NCBI GenBank assembly: GCA_016210845.1
Contig: JACQTK010000255.1
Location: 1 to 32,422, forward strand
Length of the DNA stretch: 32,422 bases
DNA from: Acidobacteriota bacterium
GTDB lineage: Bacteria > Acidobacteriota > Vicinamibacteria > Vicinamibacterales > UBA2999
Reading direction: 5' to 3'
This document shows, piece by piece, positions 1 through 8,175 of this stretch. Each line of letters starts with the position of its first letter. Position 1 is the stretch's first letter. The translations under genes and the position numbers were made by a program. The notes beneath the pieces were generated by a model. It saw only the letters and a list, made by a program, of their open reading frames with translations. It did no database searches and was not told where the DNA came from.

Positions 1-335
1 ACGTTCAGCGCCGACGACCCCGCGATGCCCGCGCCCGCGGGCGACTGCGACGAGGTCGTGAGCGTGAGCGCGCGCGCCTCGAAGAAGTGGGCGAGCAGCG
101 ACAGCAGGCGCAGCTCACGACGATGGCGCAGCTCGCGCCAGTCCTCGGCCTCGACCGTCACGCCGGTATCCTCGGACCTGATGACGACGCGGTCGTCGTC
201 GCGGGTCTCGAGCGTGACCTGGGCGCGCAGGCTGATGGCGGCGTTGATCGTCTGGGCGGCCGGGTGAAAGAGGTAGAGAGGCCAGATGTCGATCGTTCCA
301 CCCGCCAGATCGATGCGAGCAGGGGCGGAGGTCAC
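1..335 (-). CDS. GHMP-family sugar kinase, N-terminal part (cut by window edge)
   Basis: The reverse strand reads open from a GTG at 333-335 to the window edge, giving about 111 residues. The N-terminus APARIDLAGGTIDIWPLY is the usual opening strand of GHMP kinases, where the RIDLAGG segment binds sugar. The glycine-rich phosphate loop follows near residue 100 as SPAGAGIAGSSALNV. These motifs support an ATP-dependent sugar or sugar-phosphate kinase, of the heptose-7-phosphate kinase or galactokinase/mevalonate kinase type. The substrate cannot be told from this fragment and the C-terminal half lies outside the window. The frame stays open upstream of the GTG (another GTG lies at 392-394, inside an inverted repeat), but the family N-terminus fits the chosen start. 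It is divergent from nagZ. Confidence 0.8.
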   Translation of the reverse strand, partial: MTSAPARIDLAGGTIDIWPLYLFHPAAQTINAAISLRAQVTLETRDDDRVVIRSEDTGVTVEAEDWRELRHRRELRLLSLLAHFFEARALTLTTSSQSPAGAGIAGSSALN

Positions 336-391
336 AACGCGGCCCGAGCCGCGACCAAAGGGCCGCCTTGTGACCCAGGCGCTGTGACGAA

Positions 392-448
392 GTGACACTA
401 ACGCGCCTCTCTTTCGCAAAGAAACCAAGCCTGGCGCGTTAGTGTCAC
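392..448. repeat. Perfect 16-bp inverted repeat with 25-bp loop
   Basis: The arms GTGACACTAACGCGCC (392-407) and GGCGCGTTAGTGTCAC (433-448) are perfect reverse complements. The 25-bp spacer contains a smaller CTTT-CGC-AAAG hairpin. The element fills most of the space between the divergent GHMP kinase and nagZ genes. It could be a REP/MITE-like mobile palindrome, a bidirectional terminator-like structure or a regulatory palindrome. It has no run of T, which argues against a simple intrinsic terminator. Confidence 0.8.
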
Positions 449-475
449 GATGCGCACACGGCATTATAGAACCGC

Positions 476-1618
476 GTGAACGGCGAACAGGCCGAACCTA
501 TAATCAGGAACGTGCCCGCGTCGATCCGTCGCGACATCGGTCAGCTGCTGATCGGCAGCTTTCCGAGCACCACGATTCCGGCGGAGCTCCGGTCGCTCGC
601 GCGCGAGTTCCAGCTTGGCGGCGCGGTCCTCTTCGCGCGCAACATCGAGGCGCCCGAACAGGTGGCCGAACTCGCCCACGACGTGCAGGGCCTGGCGTCG
701 GAGCTGCCGCTGTGGGTGAGCGTCGATCAGGAGGGCGGCCGCGTGGCGCGGCTGCGGGCTCCGTTCACGGAGTGGCCGCCGATGGCGGTGCTCGGGCGGA
801 GCGGCGACGCCACGCTGGCCTCGCGCTTCGCCGCGGCCTTGGCGGCCGAGCTCAAGGCGGTGGGCGTCACGCTGGACTACGCCCCCGTGCTCGACATTCA
901 TACGAACCCGAAGAACCCGGTGATTGGCGACCGCGCGCTCGCCGAAGATGCGGATACCGTGGCCCGGCTGGGCGCGGCCATCATCCGCGGGCTGCAGGAC
1001 AACGGCGTGGCCGCGTGCGGCAAGCACTTTCCCGGACACGGCGACACGTCGGTGGATTCGCACCTCGATCTCCCGCTCGTCGAGCACCCGCCCGATCGCA
1101 TCCGCCGCGTCGAGTGTGTGCCGTTCCGCGAGGCGATTCGGGCGGAGGTGGCCTTCATGATGACCGCCCACGTGCTGGTGCCGTCGTTCGACGAGGAGAG
1201 GCCCGCCACGCTGTCGCGCCGGCTCGTGCAGGATCTCTTGCGGGACGAGCTGGCCTTCGAGGGGGTCATCGTCAGCGACGACCTGGAGATGAAGGCGATA
1301 GCCCGCACGTGGGCGCCGCCGGACGCCGCGGTCCTGGCGCTGGCCGCGGGGTGCGACGGTGTGCTCATCTGCGGCGGCGATGTCGAGGTGCAGGCCGCCA
1401 CGCTCGAAGCTCTCGTCCATGCCCTCGAGGACGGCCGCATCCCGTATGCGCGGCTCGACGCGGCGCTCGCGCGGCATCGGCGCGCCAAGGAGCGGTTTCT
1501 GGCCCCAGCGGTTGGCGAGGCGGGACGCAACGGCCCGGCCCGCGGCACGACGCTTCGGCACGTCCTCGGCAGCGACGAGCACCGTCGAATTGCGGACGAA
1601 ATGGCGCGTTACTTGTGA
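476..1618 (+). CDS. nagZ: Beta-N-acetylhexosaminidase NagZ (glycoside hydrolase family 3)
   Basis: NagZ removes the terminal GlcNAc from GlcNAc-1,6-anhydroMurNAc-peptides in cytoplasmic peptidoglycan recycling. The 380-residue product has the GH3 barrel signature: VDQEGGRVAR near residue 83, KHFPGHGDTSVDSH at 183-196 (substrate lysine-histidine pair and the catalytic histidine loop), and VSDDLEM at 266-272 with the likely Asp nucleophile at 268. It is a single-domain NagZ without a signal peptide. The start is uncertain. GTG 476 has no clear ribosome site. GTG 512 lies just after AGGAA and 7 bp after a perfect TATAAT (499-504), so the shorter 368-residue form, perhaps nearly leaderless, is possible. 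It heads a cell-wall recycling cluster with the carboxypeptidase and mpl. Confidence 0.93.
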   Translation: MNGEQAEPIIRNVPASIRRDIGQLLIGSFPSTTIPAELRSLAREFQLGGAVLFARNIEAPEQVAELAHDVQGLASELPLWVSVDQEGGRVARLRAPFTEWPPMAVLGRSGDATLASRFAAALAAELKAVGVTLDYAPVLDIHTNPKNPVIGDRALAEDADTVARLGAAIIRGLQDNGVAACGKHFPGHGDTSVDSHLDLPLVEHPPDRIRRVECVPFREAIRAEVAFMMTAHVLVPSFDEERPATLSRRLVQDLLRDELAFEGVIVSDDLEMKAIARTWAPPDAAVLALAAGCDGVLICGGDVEVQAATLEALVHALEDGRIPYARLDAALARHRRAKERFLAPAVGEAGRNGPARGTTLRHVLGSDEHRRIADEMARYL

Positions 1619-1693
1619 GACCGCACAGGTGAGGCTGTATCCCGCCCCAGTCCGTTCACGAAGGTCCTGGCTTCTCGGGGGCTGCGTTCATCG

Positions 1694-2617
1694 ATGATCA
1701 AGCCCCGAGCCCTGCGTCCAGGTGACCGCATCGCGCTGGTCTCACCGGCGAGCCCGTTCTCGCGCGAGGAGTTCGAGAAGGGCGTCGAGGAGCTGAGGCG
1801 GCTCGGCTACCAGCCCGTGTACGACGAGTCGGTGTTCGAGCGCGCCCTGTTCACGTCGGGTTCGGCGCAGCTGCGCGCCTCGGCGTTCGTCCGGGCGTGG
1901 TCCGATCCATCGATCGCCGCGCTCGTGGCCGTGCGGGGCGGCTACGGCAGCGTCCAGCTCCTGCCGGAGATCGCGCACTGGACGCCCCAGCAGACCCCGA
2001 AGCTCTTCGTCGCCTACAGCGACAACACGTCGCTGCTGTCGTGGCTCACCTGCCAGTGCGGGGTCACCGCGTTGCACGGCCCGATGGTCGAGGGCCGTCT
2101 GTCGCGGGGGAGGGCGGGCTACGACGAGACGTCGTTCGCGCGTCTGGTTGGGGGAGCGGGTGTCGGCCTCGAGATGCGGCCCGACGGCCTGCTGACGCTC
2201 AGGGACGGCGAGGCCAGCGGCCCGTTGTTCGGCGGCACGCTCGTCCCGCTCACGGCGTCACTGGGGACGCCGTACGCCTTCGACCCGCCGGAGGGATGCG
2301 TGCTCTTCCTCGAGGACGTCGGTGAGCGTCCTTACCGGATCGATCGCATGCTCACGCAGCTGAAGCTGAGCGGCATCCTCTCGCGGGCTCGCGCCTTGAT
2401 ATTTGGCGAGATGCGCGGCTGCGACGAGCCGAATGGAGCGCCCACCGCCCGCGAGGCGGTCGAGGCGTTTCTGAAGGACACGGCAATCCCGGTGGTGATG
2501 GGCTTTCCGTCCGGGCACACGAGCGGCCCGTGCTGGAGCCTCCCGCTCGGCGTGCGGGTGCGGGTGGTCGCCGGACGGCAGCCCTCGATTGCGGTCGAGG
2601 AATCCCCTGTCGCGTAG
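1694..2617 (+). CDS. ldcA: LD-carboxypeptidase, peptidase family S66 (LdcA-like)
   Basis: S66 enzymes remove the terminal D-Ala from recycled muropeptide tetrapeptides, giving the tripeptide that Mpl re-uses. The 307-residue protein opens with LRPGDRIALVSPASP, typical of the family. The presumed Ser-Glu-His triad is visible: Ser109 in the FVAYSDNTSLL elbow, Glu207 in FLEDVGERPYRIDR and His275 in GFPSGHT. The spacing matches the Ser/Glu/His spacing known for the Pseudomonas enzyme. There is no signal peptide, consistent with a cytoplasmic recycling enzyme. Its stop codon is directly followed by the mpl ATG, so the two are very likely co-transcribed. Some S66 proteins instead hydrolyse microcin-type substrates (MccF), but the context favours muropeptides. 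Confidence 0.88.
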   Translation: MIKPRALRPGDRIALVSPASPFSREEFEKGVEELRRLGYQPVYDESVFERALFTSGSAQLRASAFVRAWSDPSIAALVAVRGGYGSVQLLPEIAHWTPQQTPKLFVAYSDNTSLLSWLTCQCGVTALHGPMVEGRLSRGRAGYDETSFARLVGGAGVGLEMRPDGLLTLRDGEASGPLFGGTLVPLTASLGTPYAFDPPEGCVLFLEDVGERPYRIDRMLTQLKLSGILSRARALIFGEMRGCDEPNGAPTAREAVEAFLKDTAIPVVMGFPSGHTSGPCWSLPLGVRVRVVAGRQPSIAVEESPVA

Positions 2618-4015
2618 ATGCGCATCCACCTCATCGGCATCTGCGGCACCGCCATGGCCACCGTGGCGGCCCTCCTCGAGCGGCGCGGCCACGAGATCAC
2701 CGGGTCGGATCAGAACGTCTATCCGCCGATGAGCGACTTTCTCGCCGCCGAGGGCATCCGCACGCTGACGGGCTACTCTGCGGACCACGTCACCGCCGAT
2801 CTCGATCTGGTCGTCATCGGCAATGCCATCTCGCGCGGCAACCCCGAGCTCGAGGTGGTGCTCGAGAAGAAGATCCGGTACGGCTCGCTCCCCGAAATCA
2901 TCCGCGACCAGTTCCTGTGGGGCGCGCGCTCGATCGTCGTTGCGGGCACGCACGGTAAGACGACGACGACGGCCTTGACCGGGTGGCTGCTGGCGCACGG
3001 CAACCTGGATCCGACCGTGCTCGTCGGCGGGATTGCGCTCAATTTCGGCGAGCGGGGCTCCAGCTATCGCATGGGCGCGGGGCGGGACTTCGTGATCGAA
3101 GGGGACGAGTACGACAGCGCCTACTTCGACAAGACGGCCAAGTTCCTCAAGTACCTGCCCGACATCGCGGTCGTCGCCAACGTCGAGTTCGACCACGCCG
3201 ACATCTACCCCGACCTCGACGCCGTGCGCCTGGCGTTTCGTCGTCTGGTGAACCTGGTGCCGCGGAACGGCCTGCTGCTGCTCGGCGCCGACAGCCCGCA
3301 CGCGATAGGGCTGCGCGAGTCGGCGGTGAGTCCCGTGGAGACTTTCGGGCTGGCGGAGGACGCCACATGGCAGGCATACGACGTGGAGCATCTCGACGGC
3401 CTCACGCACTTCAAGGTCAGGCATCGAGGGGAGGCATTCGGCCGGTTTCAGTCGCCGCTGCTCGGCGTGCACAACGTGCGGAATGCGCTCGCCGCGCTGG
3501 CCGTGGGAAGCCGCCTGGGCCTCGGCGTGTCGGAGCTGGCGGAGGGCCTTCGACGCTTCAAGGGGATCAGGCGGCGGCTCGAGACGGTGGGTGTCGCGCG
3601 CGGCGTGACGGTGCTCGACGACTTCGCCCATCATCCGACGGCCGTGCGCGAGACGCTCGCCGCTCTCCGGACTGGCCATCCAACGCGGCGGATATGGGCC
3701 GCGTTCGAGCCTCGCTCCGCCTCGTCATGCCGTCGGGTGTTTCAGGACGACTTCGCCAGGGCGTTTGGCGCGGCAGACGAGGTCATCGTGGCGGCCGTCT
3801 TTCGTTCGTCGCTGCCGGAGGCGGAACGCCTGTCGGCCGAACGGCTGGTCGACGACCTTCGGGCCCGAGGGCAGCAGGCGCGGTACATTCCCGAGGTCGA
3901 CGGGATCGTGCGCACGATTGTCGAGGAGCATCGTGAAGGCGACATGGTGGTGCTGATGTCGAACGGGGCCTTTGGCGGGATCCATCGAAAGCTGCTGGAG
4001 GCGCTCGCGGCGTGA
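2618..4015 (+). CDS. mpl: UDP-N-acetylmuramate:L-Ala-gamma-D-Glu-mDAP ligase
   Basis: Mpl attaches the recycled murein tripeptide to UDP-MurNAc, bypassing MurC, MurD and MurE. The 465-residue protein has the Mur-ligase fold: an N-terminal HLIGICGTAMATVAALL nucleotide-binding strand, the P-loop AGTHGKTTTTAL around 109-120, and EGDEYDSAYFDKTAKF at 161-176. This acidic-tyrosine segment, followed by NVEFDHADIYPD, marks Mpl rather than MurC. FDHADIY and the later LDDFAHHPTAV are the remaining Mur-ligase landmarks. The ATG begins immediately after the preceding stop. The stop overlaps the next gene's GTG by four bases, so translation is probably coupled. Together with nagZ and the S66 peptidase it completes a muropeptide salvage route. 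Confidence 0.93.
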   Translation: MRIHLIGICGTAMATVAALLERRGHEITGSDQNVYPPMSDFLAAEGIRTLTGYSADHVTADLDLVVIGNAISRGNPELEVVLEKKIRYGSLPEIIRDQFLWGARSIVVAGTHGKTTTTALTGWLLAHGNLDPTVLVGGIALNFGERGSSYRMGAGRDFVIEGDEYDSAYFDKTAKFLKYLPDIAVVANVEFDHADIYPDLDAVRLAFRRLVNLVPRNGLLLLGADSPHAIGLRESAVSPVETFGLAEDATWQAYDVEHLDGLTHFKVRHRGEAFGRFQSPLLGVHNVRNALAALAVGSRLGLGVSELAEGLRRFKGIRRRLETVGVARGVTVLDDFAHHPTAVRETLAALRTGHPTRRIWAAFEPRSASSCRRVFQDDFARAFGAADEVIVAAVFRSSLPEAERLSAERLVDDLRARGQQARYIPEVDGIVRTIVEEHREGDMVVLMSNGAFGGIHRKLLEALAA

Positions 4016-5715
4016 GCGCTGCGGCCGCGACGGGAGGAGCACGCGTTCGCGAGGCGGGGGACTCGGCGCTCCTGCTGGAGCTCGATCCGGTCATCGACGC
4101 GGAGGTCAACGCCCGGGTGGTAGCCATTGCCGAGGGCGTCCGCCGCCGCGCGATTCGCGGTGTGCGCGATGTCGTCTCGACGTTTCGATCCGTGGCGGTG
4201 TTCTTCGATCCGCTTTCGACCGACGTGGGGACCCTCGCCGCAGCGCTCCGCGACCTGTCAGGCGTGGCGTCCGGCTCGGGCCCGACCACGGGGCGGCGCA
4301 TCGATATTCCCGTGGCCTACGGCGGTGAGCTCGGCCCCGATCTGGACGAGGTGGCTGCCTTTGCGGGATGCCCGCCACAGGCCGTGATCGATCGCCACGC
4401 GTCGCAGACGTATCGCGTCTTCATGCTCGGCTTCCTGCCTGGCTTTGCGTACATGGCGAGCGTCGACCAGCGCATCGCGTCGCCGCGCCGCGCGACGCCG
4501 CGCGTGCGCATTCCGGCGGGCTCGGTGGGCATCGCGGGTCGGCAAACCGCAATCTATCCGCTGGAATCTCCAGGTGGGTGGCAGATCATCGGGCGCACGT
4601 GGATGAGCGTGTTCGACGCCGAGAGGACGCCGCCGGCACTCTTCTCGTCAGGCGATCAGGTGCGATTCGTGCCGACCACCGCGACCGCGCGATTCCAGGC
4701 GCCCCGTGAAGGGGCGCCCTACGACCGTACTTCTCATCAACGTAGGGCGGGTCTTTACAGCCCCCCTCCCAGCGATCGTCACGTCACCGTTCTTCGCCCT
4801 GGTCTCCTGACGACGGTGCAGGATTCCGGGCGATGGGGATTTCAGCACCTCGGCGTGCCGGTATCCGGGCCGATGGATCCTCTGGCGCATCGGCTGGCGA
4901 ATGCGATTGTCGGCAATCCGTCGAACGCGGCCACGCTCGAAGCGACGGTGCTGGGTCCCGAGCTTCGCGTCGAGGGCGAGGCGCGGATGGCCGTCACGGG
5001 CGCGGACCTCGGCGCCACGCTCGACGGCTCGGATGTGCCGCTGGACAGGGCGGTGGCATGTCGGGGCGGAAGCGTGCTGCGTTTCGGCGGCCGTCGCGCG
5101 GGTGCGCGCGCGTACGTGGCCTTCGACGGGGGCATCAACGCGCCGCCGGTCCTGGGAAGCCGCGCCACGCACGTGCTCAGCAGGCTGGGAGGAATCGAGG
5201 GGCGGGCCATCAGGGCAGCGGACCGCATCCCGTTGGGAGAGGCGACGTCTCCGCCCGCGCGTCAGGCGGACCTACACGTCCGCCTCTACGATCCAGGCAG
5301 GGCCGACGGCGGGGCGAGGGTTCGAGTGCTTCCGGGCCCACAGGTCGATCAATTTCCGCCGGACATCCTCGACCGTCTCGAGCGTACGCGCTTTACGGTG
5401 TCACCCGCATCCGATCGAATGGGGTACCGCCTGACCGGCGGCCCGCTGCCAGCACGCGTCGCCGCTTCTGAGATGATCTCGGACGTGACCGTTCCAGGCG
5501 GCCTGCAGGTGCCGCCGTCCGGCGATCCCATCCTCCTCATGGCCGATCGTCAGACCACGGGAGGCTATCCCCAGGTGGCCATCGTGATTACGGCCGACCT
5601 GCCGCTGGCCGCCCAGCTCGCACCAGGGGATTGGGTGGAGTTCTCCGTCTGCACGCGCGCCGAGGCGCTGGCGGCGCTCGTTGCCCAGGAAGGACCGCTC
5701 CGTGCCGTCCGCTGA
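4012..5715 (+). CDS. Fused 5-oxoprolinase subunits PxpB-PxpC (KipI-KipA)
   Basis: PxpB and PxpC, with PxpA, hydrolyse 5-oxoproline (pyroglutamate) to glutamate using ATP. They are normally two adjacent genes; here they are one 567-residue frame. Residues 1 to about 228 are the KipI/PxpB part, with VREAGDSALLLEL and the strong signature GFLPGFAYMASV plus IPAGSVGIAG. Residues from about 256 are the KipA/PxpC part, starting VTVLRPGLLTTVQDSGRWG and including GVPVSGPMD and ADRQTTGGYPQVA. The linker, about residues 229-252, is translated from a palindromic repeat (4698-4766), so the fusion joint coincides with a repeat insertion. It starts at GTG 4012 in a GTGA overlap with mpl and overlaps murB by 14 bp. 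PxpA is not in the window. Base or frame errors that would separate the subunits cannot be excluded. Confidence 0.88.
   Translation: MSAAAATGGARVREAGDSALLLELDPVIDAEVNARVVAIAEGVRRRAIRGVRDVVSTFRSVAVFFDPLSTDVGTLAAALRDLSGVASGSGPTTGRRIDIPVAYGGELGPDLDEVAAFAGCPPQAVIDRHASQTYRVFMLGFLPGFAYMASVDQRIASPRRATPRVRIPAGSVGIAGRQTAIYPLESPGGWQIIGRTWMSVFDAERTPPALFSSGDQVRFVPTTATARFQAPREGAPYDRTSHQRRAGLYSPPPSDRHVTVLRPGLLTTVQDSGRWGFQHLGVPVSGPMDPLAHRLANAIVGNPSNAATLEATVLGPELRVEGEARMAVTGADLGATLDGSDVPLDRAVACRGGSVLRFGGRRAGARAYVAFDGGINAPPVLGSRATHVLSRLGGIEGRAIRAADRIPLGEATSPPARQADLHVRLYDPGRADGGARVRVLPGPQVDQFPPDILDRLERTRFTVSPASDRMGYRLTGGPLPARVAASEMISDVTVPGGLQVPPSGDPILLMADRQTTGGYPQVAIVITADLPLAAQLAPGDWVEFSVCTRAEALAALVAQEGPLRAVR
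4698..4766. repeat. Double-hairpin palindromic repeat inside the PxpB-PxpC joint
   Basis: The left hairpin GGCGCCCC-GTGAA-GGGGCGCC (4698-4718) is followed by CTACG. After a spacer comes CGTAG (4741-4745) and a degenerate second hairpin, GGCGGGT-CTTTAC-AGCCCCCC. The left unit including CTACG matches the unit at 11720-11745 in 25 of 26 bases. It is translated in frame as the linker of the fusion protein. Confidence 0.75.
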
Positions 5716-6817
5716 GCCTTCCCTGGCCCTCCGCGCGCGCATCCCGCTCGCGCCGCTGAGCACGCTCGGTGTAGGGGGCGAGGCGCGCTGGTTCGTCCGC
5801 GCCGAGAGGCTGGACGACGTTGTCGCGGCCCATCGCTGGTGCCTCGAGCGCAACGTGACGATGCTCGTGCTCGGCGGCGGCAGCAATCTCGTGATGGCAG
5901 ACGAAGGGATCGACGGCCTCGTGCTGCAGATTGCCTTGCGCGGCGTCGAGTTCAGCGCGCAGGGTGAGGAGACCGTCCTGTGCGCGCGGGCGGGCGAGCC
6001 GTGGGACGACGTGGTCGCCGCCTCGGTGTCGCGTGGGCTGGCAGGGTTCGAATGCCTGTCGGGCATCCCGGGCAGCGTCGGCGGCACGCCGATCCAGAAC
6101 GTCGGCGCCTACGGGCAGGAAGTCTCCGACACGCTGGATGCGGTCACGGTGTTCGATCGACAGTCCGGAGAGATCGTGTCGTTGAGCGCACGTGCCTGCC
6201 GGTTTGCCTATCGCAAGAGCCGCTTCAAGCAGGACGACGCAGGACGCTTCATCGTGTGCGAGGTGCGGTGTCGGTTGAGGCCCGGACCGCCGACGATCAC
6301 GTATCCTGATGTCATCACGTATCTCGAGCAGCACGCGACGACCTCCCCACGTCTCGCCGACGTTCGTCGCGCCGTGCTCGCCATCCGCCGGCGGAAGGGT
6401 ATGGTGGTCGATCCGGCGGATCCGGACACGCGCAGTGTGGGCTCCTTCTTCATGAACCCGGTCGTGCCGGTCGGCGTACACGCACGGATCTCGGCGGCGT
6501 ACGCCGACGGGCCGGTGCCCGGGTTCGCGCTGCCGAGCGGCGAGATCAAGATTCCGGCGGCCTGGCTGATCGAGCACGCGGGCCTCTCGCGAGGGGATCG
6601 GTGCGGGCGCGCCGCCATCTCTTCCAAGCATCCGCTGGCCATCGTCAACCTGGGCGGCGCCACGGCACGGGACGTGCTGAAGCTCGCGGTGCTCGTCAAA
6701 CGGAGCGTCGCCAACCGGTTCGGCATCTGGCTGCATCCAGAGCCGGTGTTCGCGGGATTTCGCCACGACGCCGACGTCGAATTCCTGGAGCGCGCTGGCG
6801 GCGACCGCGGCGGCTAA
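5702..6817 (+). CDS. murB: UDP-N-acetylenolpyruvoylglucosamine reductase (type I)
   Basis: MurB is the FAD enzyme that reduces UDP-GlcNAc-enolpyruvate with NADPH to UDP-MurNAc, right after the MurA step. The 371-residue protein shows the FAD-binding strand LGGGSNLVMADEG (58-70), SGIPGSVGGTPIQNVGAYGQE (120-140), YRKSRFK (170-176), the catalytic serine in SVGSFFMNPVV (Ser248) and the C-terminal glutamate in LHPEPVF (Glu347). YRKSRFK and SVGSFF are typical of the E. coli-like type I enzyme. I chose GTG 5702 because AGGAAGGA lies eight bases upstream; TTG 5681 is in frame but less supported. The stop TAA falls in the loop of a palindromic repeat, which therefore encodes the last residues. Confidence 0.95.
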   Translation: MPSAEPSLALRARIPLAPLSTLGVGGEARWFVRAERLDDVVAAHRWCLERNVTMLVLGGGSNLVMADEGIDGLVLQIALRGVEFSAQGEETVLCARAGEPWDDVVAASVSRGLAGFECLSGIPGSVGGTPIQNVGAYGQEVSDTLDAVTVFDRQSGEIVSLSARACRFAYRKSRFKQDDAGRFIVCEVRCRLRPGPPTITYPDVITYLEQHATTSPRLADVRRAVLAIRRRKGMVVDPADPDTRSVGSFFMNPVVPVGVHARISAAYADGPVPGFALPSGEIKIPAAWLIEHAGLSRGDRCGRAAISSKHPLAIVNLGGATARDVLKLAVLVKRSVANRFGIWLHPEPVFAGFRHDADVEFLERAGGDRGG

Positions 6818-6875
6818 AGCCGCCGCTCTACAGGTGCACATCTATCCCCTGTAGAGCGCACGCTTCAGCGTGCGC
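6807..6875. repeat. Double-hairpin palindromic repeat between murB and murA
   Basis: Two perfect 8-bp stems, GCGGCGGC-TAAA-GCCGCCGC (6807-6826) and GCGCACGC-TTCA-GCGTGCGC (6856-6875), are joined by CTCTACA (6826-6832) and its complement TGTAGAG (6850-6856). The murB TAA stop is in the first loop (6815-6817). The murA ribosome-binding site GGAGAAG lies just after the second stem. The same layout recurs upstream of pyrH at 24705-24766. Confidence 0.85.
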
Positions 6876-6890
6876 GGTGGAGAAGATGCG

Positions 6891-8150
6891 ATGTCGACGT
6901 TATTGATCGAAGGCGGGCACCGGCTGCAGGGGCGCGTGGCGGTCGAGGGCAACAAGAATGCCGCGCTGCCGCTGCTCGCGGCCTGCCTGCTGACCGAGGA
7001 CGAGTGCGTCCTGACCAACGTGCCGCGGATCGGCGACGTGGAGGTGATGGCCCGTCTCCTGCTCGACCTCGGCGCCGAAGTGGAGGGCATCGGCAGCACC
7101 ACGCTGCGCGTGCGGACGCCGCACGTGACGACCTACGCGCCCGATCGTGCGCTCGTCGGGCGGCTCCGCGGATCCGTGCTGCTGCTGGGCCCGCTGCTGG
7201 CCCGGACGGGACGCGCACACATTGCGCCGCCAGGGGGCGACTTTCCGGCCCGCCGGTCGATCTCCACGCACCTCGAGGCGCTCGCAGAAATGGGCGCGCG
7301 CCACAGCGCCGCCGCGGACCACGTCCTCGAGGCGCCCGGCGGCCTCAAGGCCGCCTCGATGTACCTGTACGAGGCCTCCGTTACGGGAACCGAGACGGCA
7401 CTGCTGGCGGCCGCGATGGCGAACGGTGTCACGGAGATCCGCCATGCGGCCACCGAGCCGCACGTCGTGGAGCTCTGCGAGTTCCTCCAGAAGATGGGCG
7501 CGGGCGTCACGGGGATTGGCAGCTCGACGCTTCGCGTCGAAGGCGCCCCGAAGCTGCACGGCGCGCAGCATCGGCTCGGCGGCGACTACATCGAGGCGGG
7601 AAGCTGGGCCGTCGTAGGCGCCATTACCGGCGGGGAGGTGGACATCGAGGGCGCCCGCGAAGAGGACATAGAGGTCGTGGCAGCCGTGCTGAAGCGAATG
7701 AACGTGCGCTGCGGCCTGCGCAACGGCGTCTTCGAGGTCAAGCCGTCCAAGCCGAAGGCGGTGCGCCGCATCACGACGGGCCTGTGGCCGTCGTTTCCGA
7801 GCGATCTGGTCAGCCTCGTCACGGTGCTGGCGACGCAGGCGGAAGGGCGCACGCTGGTCCACGACTGGATGTACGAGCTGCGCCTCTTCGCTCTCGAGCA
7901 GATGAGCGGCATGGGTGCGGATCTGTTCCTGGCCGACGCGCACCGGATCATCGTCACGGGACCGACGCGGCTGCGCGGCGGGCGCGTGCTCGACAGTCGG
8001 GACCTGCGATCGGGCATGTCGCTGATTGCCGCGGGCCTCGCCGCAGACGGGCAGACGCGGGTGCTGCCGCTCGAGACCGTCGAGCGCGGCTACAGCCAGC
8101 TGGTCGAGCGGCTGCAGGCGCTCGGCGCCAAGGTCGCGAAGGTGGAATAA
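6891..8150 (+). CDS. murA: UDP-N-acetylglucosamine 1-carboxyvinyltransferase, Asp-type
   Basis: MurA transfers enolpyruvate from PEP to UDP-GlcNAc, the first committed peptidoglycan step. The 419-residue product keeps Lys22-Asn23 in VEGNKNAALP, the active-site Asp305 in WPSFPSDLVSLV and the C-terminal LRSGMSLIAAGL. The loop that usually carries the fosfomycin-alkylated cysteine reads PPGGDFPARRS, with Asp117 in the cysteine position. Asp-type MurA enzymes, such as that of Mycobacterium tuberculosis, are active and fosfomycin-insensitive, so intrinsic resistance is expected here. The start is ATG 6891, with GGAGAAG just upstream. The longer frame from GTG 6870 would be translated from the palindromic repeat and is less likely. 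It is convergent with the secretin gene. Confidence 0.94.
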   Translation: MSTLLIEGGHRLQGRVAVEGNKNAALPLLAACLLTEDECVLTNVPRIGDVEVMARLLLDLGAEVEGIGSTTLRVRTPHVTTYAPDRALVGRLRGSVLLLGPLLARTGRAHIAPPGGDFPARRSISTHLEALAEMGARHSAAADHVLEAPGGLKAASMYLYEASVTGTETALLAAAMANGVTEIRHAATEPHVVELCEFLQKMGAGVTGIGSSTLRVEGAPKLHGAQHRLGGDYIEAGSWAVVGAITGGEVDIEGAREEDIEVVAAVLKRMNVRCGLRNGVFEVKPSKPKAVRRITTGLWPSFPSDLVSLVTVLATQAEGRTLVHDWMYELRLFALEQMSGMGADLFLADAHRIIVTGPTRLRGGRVLDSRDLRSGMSLIAAGLAADGQTRVLPLETVERGYSQLVERLQALGAKVAKVE

Positions 8151-8175
8151 GAGAGGTTGCCCGTCGAGGAGCGGA

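Noticed and set aside
442-1632. Long antisense and alternate-frame open reading frames over nagZ and other genes
   Set aside because: High GC content keeps many wrong frames open. Their products are Arg/Ala-rich and lack any domain, while the opposite or in-phase gene has clear motifs.
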